From an uncultured Lachnospiraceae bacterium (GTDB lineage Bacteria > Bacillota > Clostridia > Lachnospirales > Lachnospiraceae), in contig CAJUGD010000013.1 of NCBI GenBank assembly GCA_910586205.1, positions 29,360 through 93,359 on the forward strand: DNA of 64,000 nucleotides. The letters run 5' to 3'. Below the pieces are notes generated by a model, which made no database searches, was not told the origin of the DNA, and saw nothing but the letters and a program-made list of their open reading frames with translations. The stretch's first letter is position 1; each line of letters begins with the position of its first letter. Both the position numbers and the translations under genes were made by a program. This document shows positions 62,315-64,000 of the stretch, piece by piece.

Positions 62315-63544
62315 CTATAACTTAAATACTTCTTGTCCTGAGATTATATTTCTCGTATCCAAAATCAGCAGATGTTCTATTTCATCTGATCTCTTTTTTA
62401 TCTCATCATGTCCTACCATGATCACCAGCAATTGAATGCCTTTAATAAATTCATGGAAATCATGATATTGATTTTCTACAATATCTTCATGCACATAAGG
62501 ATCATATACCCGAATCCCTTTTGCCAAATGTTTTTTCATACAATCCAGCAACTGTAATGTAGGGCTTTCTCTGACATCATCTACATTTTCTTTATAGGTC
62601 AAACCATATAACCCGATCTTATTAATTGAATCAATATGATTGGTCTCCATAATTTCACTCATTCTTGACAATACATATTCTGGCATAGAATCATTTATTT
62701 TCCTTGCTGCCAATATTATGTTTGCAAGTCCAGGATAATCTCCAACCAAAAACCACGGGTCAACAGAAATGCAATGCCCTCCCACTCCGGGACCAGGATT
62801 TAATATGTTTACTCTTGGATGTTTATTCGCAATACGAATCAATTCGTATACATCAATTTCTGCCTCTTTACATATTTTGACCAATTCGTTTGCATAAGCT
62901 ATATTAATATCCCGGTAGGCATTTTCAACAACCTTGGACATTTCTGCTGTTTTTATATTTGTCAGTTCTATGTCTCCATTACAAAAACAAGTATAAATAT
63001 CCCTGATTTTTTTGGCTGTCTCCATATCATCCGCCCCAATTATCCGGTTGTTTTGTGTCAGCTCCTCTATCATTCTTCCTGGAATAATCCTTTCCGGAGC
63101 ATGTGCTAAGCGGATCCTTTTTCCCTGTTTAGTATTTTCCCCATCAATAATCGGCCGAATAAAAAAATCAATGGTTCCTGGTGACACGGTGGATTCTATT
63201 ACAATTACCGTCTCCTCCTTACATCGGTTTATAACATTTTTTATAGCATTTACCAAATAATCAGCAACAATCTTTTTATTCTGTTTATGAAACGGAGTCG
63301 GTACAGCCACAATATAAATATCTGCTGTTTTATACTCATGGGAAAATGTTATTCCGTTTGATATCGCTTTTCTATAAAGTTCTTCTAATCCATTTTCCTG
63401 AAAAGTTAAATTGCCATTTTGCAGCATTTCAATTTTCTTCTTATCATAATCCGTACCAACTACATTCAATCCTTTTGAAGCCATCATCAGTGCTGTGGGC
63501 AATCCAATATATCCTAATCCTACTACATTGATCAATTCATTCAT
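62315..63544 (-). CDS. Nucleotide-sugar dehydrogenase (WecC/WbpA type)
   Basis: This enzyme oxidises the C6 of a UDP-N-acetylhexosamine (probably UDP-ManNAc or UDP-GlcNAc) to the uronic acid in two NAD-dependent steps. It has 409 residues from the ATG at 63544 (AAGGGG 7 nt upstream; the frame extends to 63634 without family similarity). NAD motif INVVGLGYIGLPTALMMASK, VAVPTPFHK, VIESTVSPGTID and the catalytic Cys in GPGVGGHCISVDPWFLVGDY are diagnostic of this subgroup. LTYKENVDDVRESPTLQLLD marks the C-terminal domain. A uronic acid residue in the polymer is implied, giving a negative charge. Confidence 0.93.
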   Translation of the reverse strand: MNELINVVGLGYIGLPTALMMASKGLNVVGTDYDKKKIEMLQNGNLTFQENGLEELYRKAISNGITFSHEYKTADIYIVAVPTPFHKQNKKIVADYLVNAIKNVINRCKEETVIVIESTVSPGTIDFFIRPIIDGENTKQGKRIRLAHAPERIIPGRMIEELTQNNRIIGADDMETAKKIRDIYTCFCNGDIELTNIKTAEMSKVVENAYRDINIAYANELVKICKEAEIDVYELIRIANKHPRVNILNPGPGVGGHCISVDPWFLVGDYPGLANIILAARKINDSMPEYVLSRMSEIMETNHIDSINKIGLYGLTYKENVDDVRESPTLQLLDCMKKHLAKGIRVYDPYVHEDIVENQYHDFHEFIKGIQLLVIMVGHDEIKKRSDEIEHLLILDTRNIISGQEVFKL

Positions 63545-63554
63545 AATATCCCCT

Positions 63555-63932
63555 TTATTCCGAAATAGCGTAGAGTACCAGCTCACTAGCATAGGGGAAA
63601 TGAGCTCGCAAATACAATTTATATTCCGGCACAAGTTCCTTAATATATTGTGGTATCGCGATCAAATCCTCTCTCTTATGATACACACATATCGCCAATA
63701 CAGGCTTATCTCTTTTAATCGTTTTCTCTGCCCCATGCAAAGCTGATAATTCAGCGCCTTCTATATCCATTTTTAAAAATGTTATTTTCTCATCATGGTG
63801 AAATATATTATCAATCCGGTCAACCTGAATTAGATTTCCACGTTCGTATTCCGTTATTTCTCCACATTCATTTTCCAATGAAAAGCTCAAAACATCCGTT
63901 CTGTCCCACGCTCCAACTGGAATGTGAATCAT
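63555..63932 (-). CDS. FkbM-family methyltransferase, C-terminal part only (truncated)
   Basis: The 125 residues from the ATG at 63932 cover only the C-terminal half of an FkbM methyltransferase: IPVGAWDRTDVLSFSLENE, KITFLKMDIEGAELSALHGA (the conserved KMDIEG) and VLAICVYHKREDL. The SAM-binding motif I that should lie about 60 residues earlier is missing. The same frame is open upstream to a TAA at 63965-63963 and reads LAQQVKLKEN, which resembles the family interior rather than a start. No ribosome site precedes the ATG. It is most likely a decayed or recombined remnant; a short functional protein is less likely. Confidence 0.65.
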   Translation of the reverse strand: MIHIPVGAWDRTDVLSFSLENECGEITEYERGNLIQVDRIDNIFHHDEKITFLKMDIEGAELSALHGAEKTIKRDKPVLAICVYHKREDLIAIPQYIKELVPEYKLYLRAHFPYASELVLYAISE

Positions 63933-64000
63933 ATTTTCTTTTAATTTAACCTGTTGTGCTAGTTAATATAGAAAAACTTCAACAAAATATGCTATCCTAT

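Noticed and set aside
1..64000. CRISPR arrays, insertion sequences, integrases, tRNA and rRNA genes
   Set aside because: I saw no regularly spaced direct repeats, transposase or recombinase motifs, or cloverleaf/rRNA sequences. The only tandem arrays are the coding 42-bp repeats and the two-copy 13-mer.

Overview
The window looks like chromosomal DNA of a low-to-moderate GC Gram-positive anaerobe of the Clostridia, most likely Lachnospiraceae. Pointers are a T-box-controlled leuS, a Gram-positive-style type IV pilus operon without secretin genes, GHKL/LytTR two-component genes, strong AGGAGG ribosome binding sites and a long surface-polysaccharide locus. The species cannot be named from the sequence alone.

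Layout. (1) 1-2.0 kb: 5' part of leuS on the minus strand with its T-box leader and promoter. (2) 2.1-4.05 kb: a plus-strand trio of a WXG/LXG-like secreted-protein candidate, a DUF4176 protein and a DUF3592 membrane protein, which resembles an orphan type VII secretion effector cassette. (3) 4.15-26.9 kb, minus strand: a type IV pilus operon. In transcription order it holds a GHKL kinase, pilT, a giant 3,595-residue prepilin-adhesin, three minor prepilins, the major pilin, a pilin-like membrane protein, pilD, pilC, a pilM-pilN fusion, pilO and pilB. A tandem 13-bp repeat with 21-bp period sits just upstream of a weak promoter at the head of this unit, which is the geometry of a LytTR-regulator site. 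(4) 27.0-30.1 kb: CPBP protease, LytTR response regulator and second GHKL kinase, with two poly-G tracts at the regulator/kinase junction. (5) 30.2-32.3 kb: an EF-G-like GTPase. (6) 32.5-36.0 kb, plus strand: aromatic amino acid genes (DAHP synthase, tyrA, aroA) with a good sigma-A promoter. (7) 36.0-38.9 kb: a 100-bp palindrome and a single-polypeptide type IIG-like restriction-modification enzyme. (8) 39.2-40.9 kb: a secreted SGNH esterase. (9) 41.2-64 kb, minus strand: a polysaccharide or glycan operon of about 20 genes. It covers GDP-fucose synthesis (manC, gmd, fcl), an IspD-like cytidylyltransferase, a pentulose-phosphate epimerase homologue, a nucleotide-sugar dehydrogenase, many glycosyltransferases, methyltransferases and a deacetylase. 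It ends at a terminator at 41.22 kb and begins beyond the window.

Two patterns stand out. First, the pilus operon appears to be wired to a cell-cell-communication-type GHKL/LytTR system, and it carries an exceptionally large adhesin built on a class III-signal prepilin with about three dozen GLUG-like repeats. Second, at least eleven otherwise unrelated enzymes of the glycan locus carry the same kind of small Rossmann-like domain (pattern GTG, then an acidic residue at the end of strand 2, then a YD-IIV strand), at the N-terminus, at the C-terminus or as a membrane-anchored stand-alone copy. That looks like a shared docking, sensing or uncharacterised catalytic module and is the best candidate here for an undescribed system.
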